From contig JABJCS010000591.1 of NCBI GenBank assembly GCA_018665505.1, positions 1 through 5,800 of the forward strand: a stretch of DNA of 5,800 nucleotides, written 5' to 3'. Shown here piece after piece: positions 5,223 through 5,800 of the stretch; positions within the stretch are counted from its first letter, which is position 1; each line of letters starts with the position of its first letter. The notes below the pieces were generated by a model. That model ran no database searches. It was not told the DNA's origin and saw only the letters and a list, made by a program, of their open reading frames with translations. The DNA comes from Alphaproteobacteria bacterium. Its GTDB lineage: Bacteria > Pseudomonadota > Alphaproteobacteria > UBA8366. The position numbers and the translations under genes are program-made.

Positions 5223-5800
5223 CTACACTGGCCGCGTGCCCACGACAACCGTGCGGTTTAACTCACGCGGATAAGCCGCGATGTCGTAATTGTCGAGTGC
5301 CCGGTGGTGCAGACAGCGATTGTCCCACATGACCACGTCGCCGACCCGCCAGCGGTGGGTATAGGGGAAACGCTCCTCGCCAATATGCCGGGTCAGCTCA
5401 GCTAGCAACGCCGTACTCTCCGCCCGCTCCATACCTTCAATATGGGAAACATGCACGCCGAGATAGAGCGACTTCTCGCCCGTCTCAGGATGGGTGCGCA
5501 CCAGAGGATGGGAGACCGGCGGGCGCGCCTGCTTCTGCTCCTCGGTCGCGGGTGAGGTGCCGGAATTAAGTCGGCTCGCGACCCAATCGTGTACCGTCAT
5601 GAGCCCTTCCAGGCGTGCCTTCATCGCTGGTGACAGGGCCGCATAAGCCATTCGCGCATTCGAGAACTGCGTGTCGCCTCCCTCGGGCGGCACCGCCAGG
5701 GCGTGCAGGATCGTCACAAAGGACGGCACCGCATGATAGGACTTATCCGTGTGCCAAAAGTAATTAAGCTTGGCGACGTCCATATTGATGACGTTGCCCG
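5223..5800 (-). CDS. TauD/TfdA-family Fe(II)/2-oxoglutarate dioxygenase, partial (N-terminus outside window)
   Basis: The reading frame is open to the window edge; about 191 C-terminal residues are present, so roughly the first third of a typical 280-300-residue member is missing. The Met codon at 5783 is internal: 'GNVIN' is encoded just before it, and the family's first iron-binding motif follows too closely. Family members couple oxidative decarboxylation of 2-oxoglutarate to hydroxylation of a small substrate such as taurine, alkyl sulfates or phenoxyacetates. Visible iron ligands are His and Asp in 'FWHTDKSY' (His codon 5751-5753, Asp codon 5745-5747) and the distal His in 'WDNRCLHHRA', where the second His of the pair aligns with TauD His255. 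'RELNRTVV' supplies the two arginines that match TauD Arg266/Arg270 for 2-oxoglutarate. 'PPEGGDTQFSNARMAYAALS' is a typical family segment. The stop is TAG at 5225-5223. The substrate is unknown, and convergent orientation gives no operon link to the acyl-CoA genes. Confidence 0.88.
   Translation of the reverse strand, partial: GNVINMDVAKLNYFWHTDKSYHAVPSFVTILHALAVPPEGGDTQFSNARMAYAALSPAMKARLEGLMTVHDWVASRLNSGTSPATEEQKQARPPVSHPLVRTHPETGEKSLYLGVHVSHIEGMERAESTALLAELTRHIGEERFPYTHRWRVGDVVMWDNRCLHHRALDNYDIAAYPRELNRTVVVGTRPV

Overview
The window looks like chromosomal DNA of a GC-rich proteobacterium, most likely an alphaproteobacterium. The evidence is the codon use of the metabolic genes, the family types of the acyl-CoA enzymes, and an intergenic inverted repeat of the 'TCATCCTGAGCCTGTCGAAGGA' kind that is scattered through many such genomes. 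The taxonomic call is an inference from style, not from a marker gene. I saw no tRNA, rRNA, CRISPR array, insertion sequence or phage gene.

Layout: (1) Positions 1-92 hold no recognisable gene. (2) 93-791 (+) encodes a soluble family 2 glycosyltransferase of the polyprenyl-phosphate mannosyltransferase (DPM1-like) type, in DNA visibly poorer in GC than the rest. (3) 792-1042 is a non-coding gap that ends in two back-to-back hairpins just before the next ribosome binding site. (4) 1043-2569 (+) encodes a two-module PaaH-type 3-hydroxyacyl-CoA dehydrogenase. It is followed after 42 nt by 2612-3820 (+), a PaaJ/PcaF-type thiolase; the two form an operon. (5) 3821-3950 contains a paired REP-like inverted repeat whose second half is also a terminator-like hairpin with a T tract. 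(6) 3951-5120 (+) encodes an acyl-CoA dehydrogenase that aligns along its whole length with glutaryl-CoA dehydrogenase. (7) 5223-5800 (-), convergent with it, is the C-terminal two thirds of a TauD/TfdA-type Fe(II)/2-oxoglutarate dioxygenase that runs off the window.

Taken together, genes 4-6 supply the dehydrogenase, hydroxyacyl-CoA dehydrogenase and thiolase steps of a beta-oxidation spiral, and each belongs to a subfamily known for dicarboxylyl-CoA substrates (glutaryl-CoA, 3-hydroxyadipyl-CoA, 3-oxoadipyl-CoA). Only the enoyl-CoA hydratase and the CoA-activating enzyme are absent. The most interesting detail is that the glutaryl-CoA dehydrogenase homologue keeps the catalytic Glu and the carboxylate-binding residues but has Leu where decarboxylating enzymes have the Tyr next to the catalytic Glu. 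That opens the possibility of a non-decarboxylating or longer-chain dicarboxylyl-CoA dehydrogenase. No wholly new system is evident; this substitution and the repeat/terminator overlap are the best leads.
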